The translations under genes were made by a program, and so were the position numbers. From IMG/VR virus record IMGVR_UViG_3300029309_000233, positions 1-29,846 of that record: a DNA stretch of 29,846 bases. One strand, given 5' to 3'. Position 1 is the stretch's first letter. Every line of letters begins with the position of its first letter. Shown piece by piece: positions 21,271-29,378 of the stretch. The notes under the pieces were generated by a model, which saw only the letters and a program-made list of their open reading frames with translations, had not been told where the DNA came from and did not search any database. The stretch comes from a virus.

Positions 21271-22620
21271 TTACAAAGACACTGCAATGTCAATACCAGT
21301 CAAACCTACAAGTGATTTGACAGTGATGACTGATGATGATGTGTAGACCTTTTCAAGTTGTACGTCGTTACCACTTGAATCCATTGCAGTCACCTGTACC
21401 AAACGTTCACCCAGATTGTGGGTCAAGTTCAATGCAGTGTTTGCAGTCAATGACTGATTTGCAAATGATTTTCGGATACTGGACAGGGCTACCAGTACCT
21501 GACCACCTGATACTGTTGCAAGGTTGCCTGCAGCAGGGTCTGCTGTGATTGCTGCCTGTGCTCTGGCTGTGGTGAAGTACAGGGCAGAACTGTGCTCTGA
21601 TACGTTCTGGGTGGTGGCATTCAATGAGATTTCACCTGCATTGTAATCAATACCAGTACCACCTGACAAATGTGCGTCTACACGGGCTGTAGTAAAGTAC
21701 AGGTTTGAACTGTGCTCTGACACGTTTTGGGTGGTGGCATCCAAACTGTAGACACCATCAGCATATGACAGACCAGTACCTGCATCAAACTGTGCAAATA
21801 CAGACGATGCAGGCAAACTGAATGCACCTGTACCATTGTTGTATGTCAACAGTTGAACATCTGGTGAACTGACAGATGCAAGTGAAATAGAACTTCTGAC
21901 ACGGGCTGCAGTGTGGTAGAGGTTTGAACTGTGCTCTGACACGTTCTGGGTGGTGGCATTCAATGAGATTTCACCAGATGCATAATCAATACCAGTACCA
22001 CCTGACAAATGTGCATCTATACGGGCAGTGGTAAAAAACTTATTGTTAGACCCTTCTGTGATTTGATCTGACGTGGCATTCAATGAAAACTGACCATTAG
22101 AATAGGCTAGACCAGTACCTGCACTGAAAAATGCTTTTATCTCTGCTTGATCTGCAGTGAATGCACCAGTAGAAGCATCATAGTCAATACCTGCAGATGC
22201 AGAAAGTTTTGAACGTATCTGGGCATCAGATAAACCACTGTTTACTAGATCAAAATCATTTGCATTGCCTGCAGTCCCACCGTTATGGATGTAGGCTTCT
22301 GTAGGTGATGGGGTGGTCAAGAAAACGATGTCACCTTCTTGAAAGTTCGACCCTGTGTAGACATTTGAAATGAATGCAGACAAATCTGCCTGTGAACTGT
22401 TGACTGTGACTGATGTGATGGTCAGTGGGTCTATTTTAAGTTTGTTGACCCCACCCTCTGCAACGACAGATGCAAAGTTTGCACTGTCAGAATGGATTGC
22501 GTTAATTACATTTCCATGCAAGTACCCACGTGTGATTAGGTGTTCATCATTGCTGACTGTACCTTTTTGTTTTACGATGCCTTCAAATGTTACTTCAGGG
22601 GCTAGAAATCTTTGTGCCAT
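21271..22620 (-). CDS. Repeat-containing fibre/virion protein
   Basis: 449 residues. An N-terminal domain (1-125) holds EGDIVFLTTPSPTEAYIHNGG, a phrase common in phage virion proteins. Then come about 40-residue repeats around NVSEHSSNLYFTTAR and DAHLSGGTGIDY..GEISLNA (at about 182-222, 223-240, 296-336 and 337-355), the NLYFTTAR fibre repeat. The C-terminal domain (about 390-449) has LTHNLGERLVQVTAMDSSGN, similar to the small protein at 23007-23225. It is probably a capsid or tail fibre that binds the host surface. AGAGGT precedes ATG 22620, a promoter lies at 22675-22702, and a terminator follows, so it can be a single-gene unit. Nearly identical DNA repeats could change repeat number by recombination. 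Confidence 0.7.
   Translation of the reverse strand: MAQRFLAPEVTFEGIVKQKGTVSNDEHLITRGYLHGNVINAIHSDSANFASVVAEGGVNKLKIDPLTITSVTVNSSQADLSAFISNVYTGSNFQEGDIVFLTTPSPTEAYIHNGGTAGNANDFDLVNSGLSDAQIRSKLSASAGIDYDASTGAFTADQAEIKAFFSAGTGLAYSNGQFSLNATSDQITEGSNNKFFTTARIDAHLSGGTGIDYASGEISLNATTQNVSEHSSNLYHTAARVRSSISLASVSSPDVQLLTYNNGTGAFSLPASSVFAQFDAGTGLSYADGVYSLDATTQNVSEHSSNLYFTTARVDAHLSGGTGIDYNAGEISLNATTQNVSEHSSALYFTTARAQAAITADPAAGNLATVSGGQVLVALSSIRKSFANQSLTANTALNLTHNLGERLVQVTAMDSSGNDVQLEKVYTSSSVITVKSLVGLTGIDIAVSL
21577..22040. repeat. Direct repeats inside the fibre gene
   Basis: Stretches around GAACTGTGCTCTGA followed by ACGTT(C/T)TGGGTGGTGGCAT recur near 21590, 21705 and 21925. The blocks 21577-21670 and 21912-22025 match closely for about 100 bases, encoding the NLYFTTAR-type repeats. 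Confidence 0.7.
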
Positions 22621-22651
22621 GTTTAGAACCTCTATGTGTGTTTATGAATCT

Positions 22652-22702
22652 GTGACTGGGCTACAGTCACCAGTAATATATCACCCATGTCTGTGTTGTC
22701 TT
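22652..22702 (-). promoter_or_regulatory. Promoter with start-site hairpin for the fibre gene
   Basis: Leftward AAGACA (22702-22697) and TATATT (22680-22675) are 16 bases apart; TATATT matches five of six. The inverted repeat GTGACTG-GGCTA-CAGTCAC (22652-22670) falls at the predicted start and may be an operator or leader hairpin. The rest of the 22621-23006 gap is mostly repeat element B. Confidence 0.45.
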
Positions 22703-22743
22703 AAATATGACAGGACATGTCAGGTATTTTTTGTGCTGTTTTA

Positions 22744-22987
22744 TGTACTGAACAGAGTAGAAAAAATAAGTACACAAAATTATAGATTTTTGGTCATTTT
22801 GTGTACTGGTATTCTGACTATTTTGTCAAACATGTTTTACATCCGGTGACATAAAAAACATACCTCTAACAGGCTCTAGAATGGATTCTGACAGATTTTA
22901 AAGTATTATAGGTATACTGATATAAAAAAGTTTCTAGGACGATTTCGGACTTTTTTTGTCCGTTTGTTTTTAGGTATGTTCAGTACA
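22744..22987 (-). repeat. Repeat element B (244 bp, inverted copy of element A)
   Basis: Bounded by the same TGTACTGAACA (22744-22754) and TGTTCAGTACA (22977-22987). Its core 22797-22961 matches element A in the opposite orientation with about 9 differences in 165; the flanks between core and ends have diverged while the 11-bp ends stay identical. It keeps AGAGGT plus the nine-codon frame (22852-22826, MSPDVKHV-stop). Unlike A it contains a consensus TATAAT (22910-22905) on the minus strand, though without a good -35. It lies upstream of the fibre-gene promoter and downstream of the 23007 gene. Confidence 0.85.
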
Positions 22988-23006
22988 AATCATGAAAACA
23001 CCTATT

Positions 23007-23225
23007 TTATCTGTAGTAGATCACACCTGTTTCTGTTGTTTGAAACGTCACAGTGAATGTCAGATTGTTGTTATAGGTAATGTCACCATAGACCTGTGAC
23101 CCACCTATCTCAATCCAGACTGCAGGTCTGTACCCTAGACCATGTGTCACTACAATACTGGTTTGATTTGTGAAGTCATGACGTGATGGGACACCTGCAC
23201 CATCACTGAAAAGAAATGTAGACAT
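23007..23225 (-). CDS. Small fibre-domain protein, 72 residues
   Basis: AGAGGT lies before ATG 23225. The sequence is one beta domain: TSIVVTHGLGYRPAVWIEIG, then VYGDITYNNNLTFTVTFQ and ending ETGVIYYR. The phrase (V/L)THxLGxRxVxVxxxDxxG is shared with the C-terminal domain of the 449-residue fibre protein, which lies on the other side of repeat element B. It is probably a virion surface domain; it may have been split from, or may associate with, that fibre. It ends the head operon that begins with the terminase genes. Confidence 0.6.
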   Translation of the reverse strand: MSTFLFSDGAGVPSRHDFTNQTSIVVTHGLGYRPAVWIEIGGSQVYGDITYNNNLTFTVTFQTTETGVIYYR

Positions 23226-23233
23226 GACTACCT

Positions 23234-23944
23234 CTAGAACTTGAATGGTGAATCTGATTTGCCTGTCTGACTGTAGTATGCCTGTCTGATTGCATCCCTA
23301 TTCTGACTGTAGAATGCAGGGTCTGTTGCACGTTTCAAAATGTCATTTGGTACAGGTGCACCTGTTTGTGCTGCTACACCATTGTTTGATGAAGGGGCTA
23401 CAGGTGGTGGGGTCTGCATTTGGGTCTGTGGCATCTGCATCTGTGGTTGCATTTGGGTCTGTGGCATCTGCTGCTGCATCTGTGGTTGTGCAGCCTGTTC
23501 TGTCTGCTCTGATGCCTGTGGTGCTGATATGAATGGGCGCAGGACTGCAGGGGCAGATTCAGGATTCTGATGGATGGTCTGCATCCAGTCTGACAGGGGC
23601 TGCTGATCCTTTTTATTTCGTCCCTGCATTTCACGTTCATATGCCCATTCTACTGCATCCCGTACCCCGTTGTCTGTGATACCGTATTGACTGATAACAG
23701 TGTGACGTTCATAACGACTATTTGCAGTGGTCAGTTCACCACGTAGTGATTCTACCTGCTGTGTCAGATTGTCTACTAGACCTACCTTTGCAGATGCTTC
23801 ATCCAGTTTAGACTGGTATTCTGATAGACGTGATTCTGCAGTAGTGAGTTTTTCACTGTATTTTGCAATCCTCTGTCTGACTATTTCGTCTACGTGTGTC
23901 TTTTTGACATACTCTACACCTTCATGTGTGATTGTATTGGACAT
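23234..23944 (-). CDS. Head scaffold protein
   Basis: 236 residues. The N-terminal part is charged coiled coil (EIVRQRIAKYSEKLTTAESR; SEYQSKLDEASAKV), then a helical stretch, then a Gln/Met/Pro low-complexity run (about 152-181) and a C-terminal helical hook (DPAFYSQNRDAIRQAYYSQ). That build, between portal and capsid genes, is typical of scaffolds that template head assembly and then leave. AAAGGG precedes ATG 23944. There is no protease gene nearby, so removal may be without cleavage. Confidence 0.72.
   Translation of the reverse strand: MSNTITHEGVEYVKKTHVDEIVRQRIAKYSEKLTTAESRLSEYQSKLDEASAKVGLVDNLTQQVESLRGELTTANSRYERHTVISQYGITDNGVRDAVEWAYEREMQGRNKKDQQPLSDWMQTIHQNPESAPAVLRPFISAPQASEQTEQAAQPQMQQQMPQTQMQPQMQMPQTQMQTPPPVAPSSNNGVAAQTGAPVPNDILKRATDPAFYSQNRDAIRQAYYSQTGKSDSPFKF
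23417..23488. repeat. Imperfect tandem repeat in the scaffold gene
   Basis: Two units beginning CATTTGGGTCTGTGGCATCTG (shown here as CATTTGGGTCTG then TGGCATCTG) occupy 23417-23449 and 23450-23488, the second longer by six bases. They encode the Gln/Met/Pro-rich run. Confidence 0.7.
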
Positions 23945-23966
23945 TGTTTTCCCTTTGTGTGTGTGG

Positions 23967-25424
23967 TTAGAATGTTAGATTGTCATTTTGTATTTTGAGT
24001 AGTTCACGTTTTGCATCTGTGTCATCAAAATCTGGATGCAAAATCTTCATAGCATCTACCTTTGAAATCAAACCAGATGCCAACAGTGCAAGCATGTTTT
24101 CCCTTTGTTCTTTTGATTCCTGTGGGCTTAAAGGGATTGCATGATACTCTACCCTGTACCCAGTTTCTGGGTATGATGTGTTCATGTATCTGTTTGAAAT
24201 CTTTGCACTGATTTCAAGTGTTTCTACATCTGCACGTCTGAATGCAGGTGCATATTTGCGCTGCGATTCACGTAGACTAGACCGACTGATAGCAATAGCA
24301 TAACCACTACGGGGGTCACCAGACATTTTCTGCACGTCTGCAGGGTTGATACCCATGTATGAACTGATACGACGTTCATAGACCGTTATAGACTCTAACA
24401 TCTGCCCTACATCACCACCTGCAGCATACTGACCTATCTGGGGCTGCTGACCTGCTTGCAAATCTGGGTCAGGGGTGAACACTAGAATAGATGCAGGGTC
24501 TGATGCAATAGCCTGTCTACGTGCTTCTATATTGTTGTCAAATGTATCTAGACCTGCAAGTGTAGCCCCCATCAGATAGCGTTGTGGGTGTGAACAGTCC
24601 CTGCAGAGGTGCAGAAAATATGTGTATAGCACTGCAGCATTCAGTGCCCCCATCACTACTTCACGGTTTGCATATGCATCAAACAAATGACCGTGTATCT
24701 CTGAATGGTACAGACTGTATGGTAGAAATGGTGCACCTGTACTGTCTCTGTAGGGATATGCAGCACCTGTCATAGACTGCCCCAAATACTTTTGTGTCAC
24801 GTCATCTGCACGTTCACCATTCTGATTCACTGTGTAGATTTCATAGATAGGGTTCTGTGGATCTTTGATTGACAGATGGTCTACTGTCCATTCATGTTTG
24901 TTACATTCATGACAGAAACGTAGACGCATTTCTTTTATGGTGTGGGGTCTAGATGGGTCACCTGCAGATGCTTCTGCATCTACCATGTCTACTGTCACAA
25001 TACGATACAACAGACCCTGACCATCATCAGTCATGTCTACACGTATAAAACATTCATTCATGCCCAGTGTGTAATACTGTACCTTCTGCATCATAGACCA
25101 TAGACCTGCAGCATTTACATGCCCTTCACGTCCCACCAGACCTTCAGCAGACTGTCCTGTAGATTCTGTGACACTGATTGTAGGTGGTTCTACATAAAGA
25201 CCACACAGAGCATCTACAGATGCTTTGAATATATTTGATGACATATCAGGCACACCCCATGCAGCCTGTCTAGACTCTGGTATGTGTTGACTGATTTCAT
25301 CTATTAAGTCCTGCAACCACTGACCACACAACATTCTACGACGTAGTCCACTGTGTTCTATCCTTCTTTGTGTAGCCTGATTTGGTTGCATAGGCATTGC
25401 AGGTATCTGTGTGTCTTTGTACAT
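23967..25424 (-). CDS. Portal protein
   Basis: 485 residues from ATG 25424 (AGGTG six bases upstream, within the stop region of TerL); the frame opens three codons earlier with GTG. Landmarks fit phage portals: an N-terminal region with DLIDEISQHIP, FIRVDMTDDGQGLLYRIV, the wing and stem (LHLCRDCSHPQRYLMG), and ERRISSYMGINPADVQKMSG then GYAIAISRSSLRESQRKY, the usual region near the active helix, followed by PLSPQESKEQRENMLALL. It forms the dodecameric channel at one vertex that receives the terminase and later the connector. Directly after TerL, as usual. Confidence 0.85.
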   Translation of the reverse strand: MYKDTQIPAMPMQPNQATQRRIEHSGLRRRMLCGQWLQDLIDEISQHIPESRQAAWGVPDMSSNIFKASVDALCGLYVEPPTISVTESTGQSAEGLVGREGHVNAAGLWSMMQKVQYYTLGMNECFIRVDMTDDGQGLLYRIVTVDMVDAEASAGDPSRPHTIKEMRLRFCHECNKHEWTVDHLSIKDPQNPIYEIYTVNQNGERADDVTQKYLGQSMTGAAYPYRDSTGAPFLPYSLYHSEIHGHLFDAYANREVVMGALNAAVLYTYFLHLCRDCSHPQRYLMGATLAGLDTFDNNIEARRQAIASDPASILVFTPDPDLQAGQQPQIGQYAAGGDVGQMLESITVYERRISSYMGINPADVQKMSGDPRSGYAIAISRSSLRESQRKYAPAFRRADVETLEISAKISNRYMNTSYPETGYRVEYHAIPLSPQESKEQRENMLALLASGLISKVDAMKILHPDFDDTDAKRELLKIQNDNLTF

Positions 25425-25429
25425 TGTTT

Positions 25430-26854
25430 TCACCTACTGATTTTGGATTGTTTTGGTGCTCTGTATTGATGGTCAATGATTCCCATTGTAGCATATCTCA
25501 GACCATCTATGCAGTGTTTCCATTCACTCATGACATCCATACCACCATTTGACTTCATTGCCCAGTATTTCAGTGATTTGATGGTACGTTCTGCACGTGG
25601 AAAAATTTGGAATCTACCTGCACACATCAGTTCATGCAATGCGCTGCACCCATAGTAGACACTGTATCTAGGTTTGTAGGCAGTTCTGATTCTGAATGGT
25701 AGTTTACCTTTTGGGTAGTGTAGCACGTGGGCAAATGCTGCCATCAGCATCGTGTTTGACATTCTGCCCCCATTCTTTTTTGACCCACCATGTGACCTGT
25801 CACCTGTCCACCTCTGGATGTGTGCTACGTCTAGACCGTTCCTTTTTATCATTGCTATGATTGCCTTTGCATGTATTTGGGCAGATGCGCCAGATGCTAC
25901 ATATTCGTCTACTACATACACTATAGGTTTGTCACGTTCTGTCACGTCTACTGCTGTCAAAATAGCAACCTGTGATGCAATGTCATGCCCATGATCAATA
26001 CCGATAGACCAGATGTACTGTCTGTCCGGTGGTGGGGTCAAATCTGACACTAGGTCATCAGTGAACTGTTCAAAGATTCTACCCTCTGGGATGCCCCCAT
26101 CCCAGTCACCATTCATACGTACGTCACGGTCTAGGGGAAGGTAGGACATGCGCAGTGATTCTATATCTGACTCTGACATAAGGGGTCTGCATCCCAGTGG
26201 GGTGCAGTTCTCTACATTCATGATACCTACGTGTTCATGCACGATACCATCTTTAACTAGTTTCTTTAACCAGTCCACAGGTGCACCTATAGGTGTCAGT
26301 GTGAATAACATAGTGCCCTTTGTACGGGTGGTTCTGGCACGTAGTTCCCCGAACAGGTCAGGTGGGGGAGGTTCATCCGACCAAATATGGTCAACCGTTC
26401 CAGAGGCTATTCCTAAAGTACCCTGATTCGTCGTCTTAAATCTCACTAAACTACCGTTTTTGAAGCGAACTATCGGTGCGCCCGTACCTCTGTAGCCCTT
26501 ACCCCTAGCGAACTCCACAGATGGGTGCAGTTCATGTTTGGGTACAAGTTCATGAAACTTGCCCATGATGGTTCTGGACTGTTCCCATGAATGACAGATT
26601 ACCCATGCCTCTATGGGTGGTGGTGGTACTGGTTTGAATGGATGCATACCCAGACATCTGCAGATGGTGTCAAATGCACCACACACAGTTTTGCCTATCT
26701 GATTGCCTGCTCTGAATAGAACTATCTGGTGTCTGTCCTCTAGTACCTGTTTCTGAATCTGTGTAGGTTTCCAGTAGCGCAGTGGGTTCTGCTCTGCATC
26801 TGCAGTCAGTCTACCTGCAGTACGTGCAATACTGGCAAGGGCTGACAGATTCAA
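25430..26854 (-). CDS. terL: Terminase large subunit
   Basis: 474 residues. Walker A RAGNQIGKT (48-56), Walker B IWSDE (157-161, with E161 catalytic), coupling motif around TLTPIG (185-190), and RNase H-like nuclease with D287 (GIDHG), D316 (VVDEY) and D450 (CIDGLRYA). It packages DNA into the prohead and cuts it. The start appears to be TTG 26854, overlapping the TerS stop (TTGA), with GGTGG upstream; no better start is near. DNA at 26365-26515 (residues about 113-164, around Walker B) has a foreign composition: about 11 CpG, none in ACGT, and codons such as CGC, TCG, GCG and TTA that are rare in the rest of the gene. Confidence 0.93.
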   Translation of the reverse strand: MNLSALASIARTAGRLTADAEQNPLRYWKPTQIQKQVLEDRHQIVLFRAGNQIGKTVCGAFDTICRCLGMHPFKPVPPPPIEAWVICHSWEQSRTIMGKFHELVPKHELHPSVEFARGKGYRGTGAPIVRFKNGSLVRFKTTNQGTLGIASGTVDHIWSDEPPPPDLFGELRARTTRTKGTMLFTLTPIGAPVDWLKKLVKDGIVHEHVGIMNVENCTPLGCRPLMSESDIESLRMSYLPLDRDVRMNGDWDGGIPEGRIFEQFTDDLVSDLTPPPDRQYIWSIGIDHGHDIASQVAILTAVDVTERDKPIVYVVDEYVASGASAQIHAKAIIAMIKRNGLDVAHIQRWTGDRSHGGSKKNGGRMSNTMLMAAFAHVLHYPKGKLPFRIRTAYKPRYSVYYGCSALHELMCAGRFQIFPRAERTIKSLKYWAMKSNGGMDVMSEWKHCIDGLRYATMGIIDHQYRAPKQSKISR

Positions 26855-27372
26855 GATGCACCACCATCATATACTGTGAGTATCTGCCCTGATAGCATGT
26901 CTATCAGTTTGTCCTTCAGTATGGGTGGTAGACCATTCACTGTCATTGCAATAGTGTGCAGCAGTTCATCCGTATTTGTCACACCATCTAGTTCCTCTGC
27001 ATCACGTTTCATCTGCATGTATTCATCATGAACCTGTAGGTGCAGTCTGTGGAACTGGGGTAGTGCATGTTGTGACCCTCTGTCACGGGTTGCCTGTATA
27101 TCCTGTGCAATCTCTACCAGTTTTGCCTGTCTGAATAGCACTGGGTCATGTTCTACCCCTGCATGTGACTCTACTACAGTCTGTGAAGGGTCTGCAGTCT
27201 CTGCCCTTTTCAGTTTCTTATTTTGCCCATTGACTATTCTACTGATGGTTGATTTGTGTACATCATATTCATTTGCTAGTGACTGATAGGTGTGACCACC
27301 TGCTTGATACTTCTCAAGTATGGCAAGCCGTTCACCCTCTGACAGTGTACCCCTGTTGGTATTCCGTGCCAT
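26851..27372 (-). CDS. terS: Terminase small subunit
   Basis: 173 residues. N-terminal HTH (LSEGERLAILEKYQAG; SLANEYDVHKSTISRIVNG, about 9-48) for DNA recognition, a charged middle with helices (FRQAKLVEIAQDIQATRD; HDEYMQMKRDAEEL) for oligomerisation, and an acidic tail end (SGQILTVYDGG). AGGTGACGT precedes ATG 27372. It lies directly upstream of the large subunit with overlapping stop and start, and selects phage DNA for packaging. Confidence 0.78.
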   Translation of the reverse strand: MARNTNRGTLSEGERLAILEKYQAGGHTYQSLANEYDVHKSTISRIVNGQNKKLKRAETADPSQTVVESHAGVEHDPVLFRQAKLVEIAQDIQATRDRGSQHALPQFHRLHLQVHDEYMQMKRDAEELDGVTNTDELLHTIAMTVNGLPPILKDKLIDMLSGQILTVYDGGAS

Positions 27373-27375
27373 ACG

Positions 27376-27954
27376 TCACCTACGGTTGCAGTTTTTATTC
27401 TTATCAAGAGAAAAAATATCGTGGTCAATGCAGGTGCACGGGTCTACTGATTTTATCACACTATCTACCTGCAGTGTGTCTTCTACTGCATCAGACTCTG
27501 CATCTGTCATGTCTGGTGTCAAGTCACCTGCACGTTTGTCTGCTGCTAGTGCTCTGTCAAATGGTATGAAGTATAGACGTTCATCATTTGAATCTACACC
27601 TGCATTCAGTGTCTCACCATCCAAAAGATTCTGATTCCTTTGTGTTGATCTGTGTGCCTTGATCCATCTTCTTTGTGCATAGACTGCTTCAGGAAAAACT
27701 ATTATAGCCTCTGACAGTAGGTCAAATGGTCGTGTGCCTGAATGCTGTGATAGTGTGTCACAAACCTCTATCAGATTCAGTATGCGTGGTGTAGTGTTGC
27801 CCCGTATCCATGAATAGATGACTGAATATGATATGCCTATCTGCTCTACCAAATCCAGTACAGTCAGGTTTGATTCATTCATGTGTGTTACCAACCAGAT
27901 GCCAAATGATGACATTTTATCAGTGGGTGTCAGTCGTTTTCTGTGTCTGCCCAT
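27376..27954 (-). CDS. HTH (Cro/CI-type) DNA-binding protein
   Basis: 192 residues from ATG 27954, which follows AAAGGGA; the frame opens at 28077 only inside the resolvase gene. A basic start (MGRHRKRL) leads to FGIWLVTHMNES and the HTH NLTVLDLVEQIGISYSVIYS-W-IRG (about 28-52). The layout is shared with the proteins at 4897-5388 and 29447-29701. The C-terminal half is acidic (DAESDAVEDTLQVDS) with two Cys near the end (PCTCIDHD), possibly a metal or dimer site. It sits just before TerS, so it may control late genes. Its stop is within the TerS ribosome-binding site. Confidence 0.78.
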   Translation of the reverse strand: MGRHRKRLTPTDKMSSFGIWLVTHMNESNLTVLDLVEQIGISYSVIYSWIRGNTTPRILNLIEVCDTLSQHSGTRPFDLLSEAIIVFPEAVYAQRRWIKAHRSTQRNQNLLDGETLNAGVDSNDERLYFIPFDRALAADKRAGDLTPDMTDAESDAVEDTLQVDSVIKSVDPCTCIDHDIFSLDKNKNCNRR

Positions 27955-27973
27955 AGTATCTATCCCTTTGTTT

Positions 27974-28333
27974 TTATATTGTTTTGATAATAATACTATA
28001 ACACCATTCACCTTTGCTGTAGTTCTTTGTGGCAGATATGGTCTGTATTTGGCAGTCATCATTGTATACAATGTCATTCAGTGCATCACAGACAGACCCA
28101 AAACAGTTTTGTACGTCACGTCTACGTCTGTCACCGAATGTAACATCTAGATGCAGTGACACAGGTTTGTCTGTTGCCTGCAGCCCTGCACAGGTCATTG
28201 TCATGATCGCTGCTGCACGTAGTTCTGATTCAAACTGTCTGACACTGTTGTCTTTTACCAAACGTCTACCACAGATTATCATTTGATTCTTTTTTGATGG
28301 TATTTTGCCCTGTCTGTCTATCCTCACCATCAT
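27974..28333 (-). CDS. Holliday-junction resolvase, RusA family
   Basis: 119 residues from ATG 28333, which overlaps the preceding TGA; the frame opens at 28357. The family core is clear: GDRRRRDVQN (68-76), CDALNDIVYNDDCQI (82-96), with the conserved acidic residues D73, D83, D92/D93 and a later Lys (K103) of the active site. RusA enzymes cut four-way junctions symmetrically and help resolve branched DNA in replication and packaging. It lies between a small basic protein and an HTH regulator in the head operon. Confidence 0.85.
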   Translation of the reverse strand: MMVRIDRQGKIPSKKNQMIICGRRLVKDNSVRQFESELRAAAIMTMTCAGLQATDKPVSLHLDVTFGDRRRRDVQNCFGSVCDALNDIVYNDDCQIQTISATKNYSKGEWCYSIIIKTI

Positions 28334-28614
28334 GTGCGTTTTTTCCGACGTGCCCACAGTGATTCACATGCCCAGTATCGTGCAGTCAGTTTACTGGGTG
28401 GTTTTGAATCGCATTGCATCCGTGCTCTAAAGTTTTCATTTGCAGGTGCACTGTAGTTATGTCTAAAACCTACTGCACCAAACTTGATCAGTTTCTGTTG
28501 TTTACCTTTGCATGCAAGCACTACACGTTTTTTGACACCATAACCTGCTTCACCACGTCGGAGGGGTCTAGGTTTGTTGCATGATAGTTTTGATTTATCT
28601 ATACGTTTTGCCAT
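28330..28614 (-). CDS. Conserved small basic phage protein (CNKPR/KACKG type)
   Basis: 94 residues; AGAGGTGACAC before ATG 28614. SKLSCNKPRPLRRG near the N-terminus, then VVLACKGKQQKLIKFGAVG and ARYWACESLWARRKKRT match a recurring phage protein that reads like xMxCNKPRRTP...KACEGGKEKIIRFGxxG. The function is not known to me; the very basic sequence suggests DNA or RNA binding or virion packing with DNA. It pairs here with the DUF5872-like gene, as it often does. Confidence 0.7.
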   Translation of the reverse strand: MAKRIDKSKLSCNKPRPLRRGEAGYGVKKRVVLACKGKQQKLIKFGAVGFRHNYSAPANENFRARMQCDSKPPSKLTARYWACESLWARRKKRT

Positions 28615-28617
28615 GTG

Positions 28618-29001
28618 TCACCTCTGTTTGCCCTTGTGGATACCTGTACGTGCAGTCTGTTGACCTTTACTGGTGGCACGCCGTTTTGCTCTGTTTGCCT
28701 TTGCTAGTTTTCGTCTACCCTCTGGTGTAGCCTTCAATGCACTGATTGCACGTTTTGGTAAATACACACCATTTTTACCTGCAGACTGCCAGTCCTGACC
28801 AGTCCACCTAGTCAGTGACCTCTGTGCCTTTGTTCTACCTTTTGGTTTCTTATATCCACCACCTGCAGACTCATATTGTTTGACTAACATCTGTGATTTA
28901 CGTGCAGACCACTGACCAGATTTACCACCCTTTGAACCTGCCATTATACGTTTTTTGATACGTTCACGTAGTGCAGGCTTTGTGTATTTGTCTTTGTCCA
29001 T
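28618..29001 (-). CDS. DUF5872-like basic protein
   Basis: 127 residues, ATG 29001 after AGAGGT. The N-terminus KYTKPALRERIKKRIMAGSK, followed by GGKSGQWSARKSQMLVKQYE, AGGGYKKPKG, SLTRWTGQDW and YLPKRAISALKATPE matches the DUF5872 pattern (RxKxxIMAGxKGGxxGQWSARKxQ). The family is widespread in viruses and bacteria and of unknown function. It is very basic and probably binds nucleic acid. Its start overlaps the stop of the upstream gene by one base. Confidence 0.78.
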   Translation of the reverse strand: MDKDKYTKPALRERIKKRIMAGSKGGKSGQWSARKSQMLVKQYESAGGGYKKPKGRTKAQRSLTRWTGQDWQSAGKNGVYLPKRAISALKATPEGRRKLAKANRAKRRATSKGQQTARTGIHKGKQR

Positions 29002-29378
29002 TATCTACCTCTGGTGACTCTGCTGCGCAGCCTGTTTGAACGTGGGGGTTTTCTAGAGGCTGCTGCAGCTTCATATGCATTTGTGTACATCTGGTCTACT
29101 GACTCTGTGACCTGTGTAGTTTTAGGTGTGTTATCACGTTTCATCAGATTGTATACCTGTTGTAGTGCTGCAGGCATCACTGGTATAGGTTTACCACGTG
29201 TGGCTGCAGGTTTGTTGATAGGTTCACCACTGACCTGCAGTCTGCCTAGTGACTCTAGACGTATTGCTGTTGCTGTTGCTTGATCCCTTGCCATTCCAAA
29301 CCTTGACATGAACTGGGGTATAGCCCGTTCTATTCGTTTGTTTGCTGACCTGCCTATGATGGTGATTTGTTGTGCCAT
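29001..29378 (-). CDS. Basic hypothetical protein, 125 residues
   Basis: ATG 29378 is chosen for the GGGGGCACA before it (compare the same context at 5986); the frame opens earlier. The N-terminus MAQQITIIGRSANKRIER and a helix (IPQFMSRFGMARDQATATA) lead to a Pro/Lys segment (EPINKPAATRGKPIPVMP) and a basic C-terminus (SRKPPRSNRLRSRVTRGR). No family recognised. Its first 155 bases are shared with the zinc-knuckle gene in another frame. In the small basic gene cluster it may be DNA-associated. Confidence 0.6.
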   Translation of the reverse strand: MAQQITIIGRSANKRIERAIPQFMSRFGMARDQATATAIRLESLGRLQVSGEPINKPAATRGKPIPVMPAALQQVYNLMKRDNTPKTTQVTESVDQMYTNAYEAAAASRKPPRSNRLRSRVTRGR

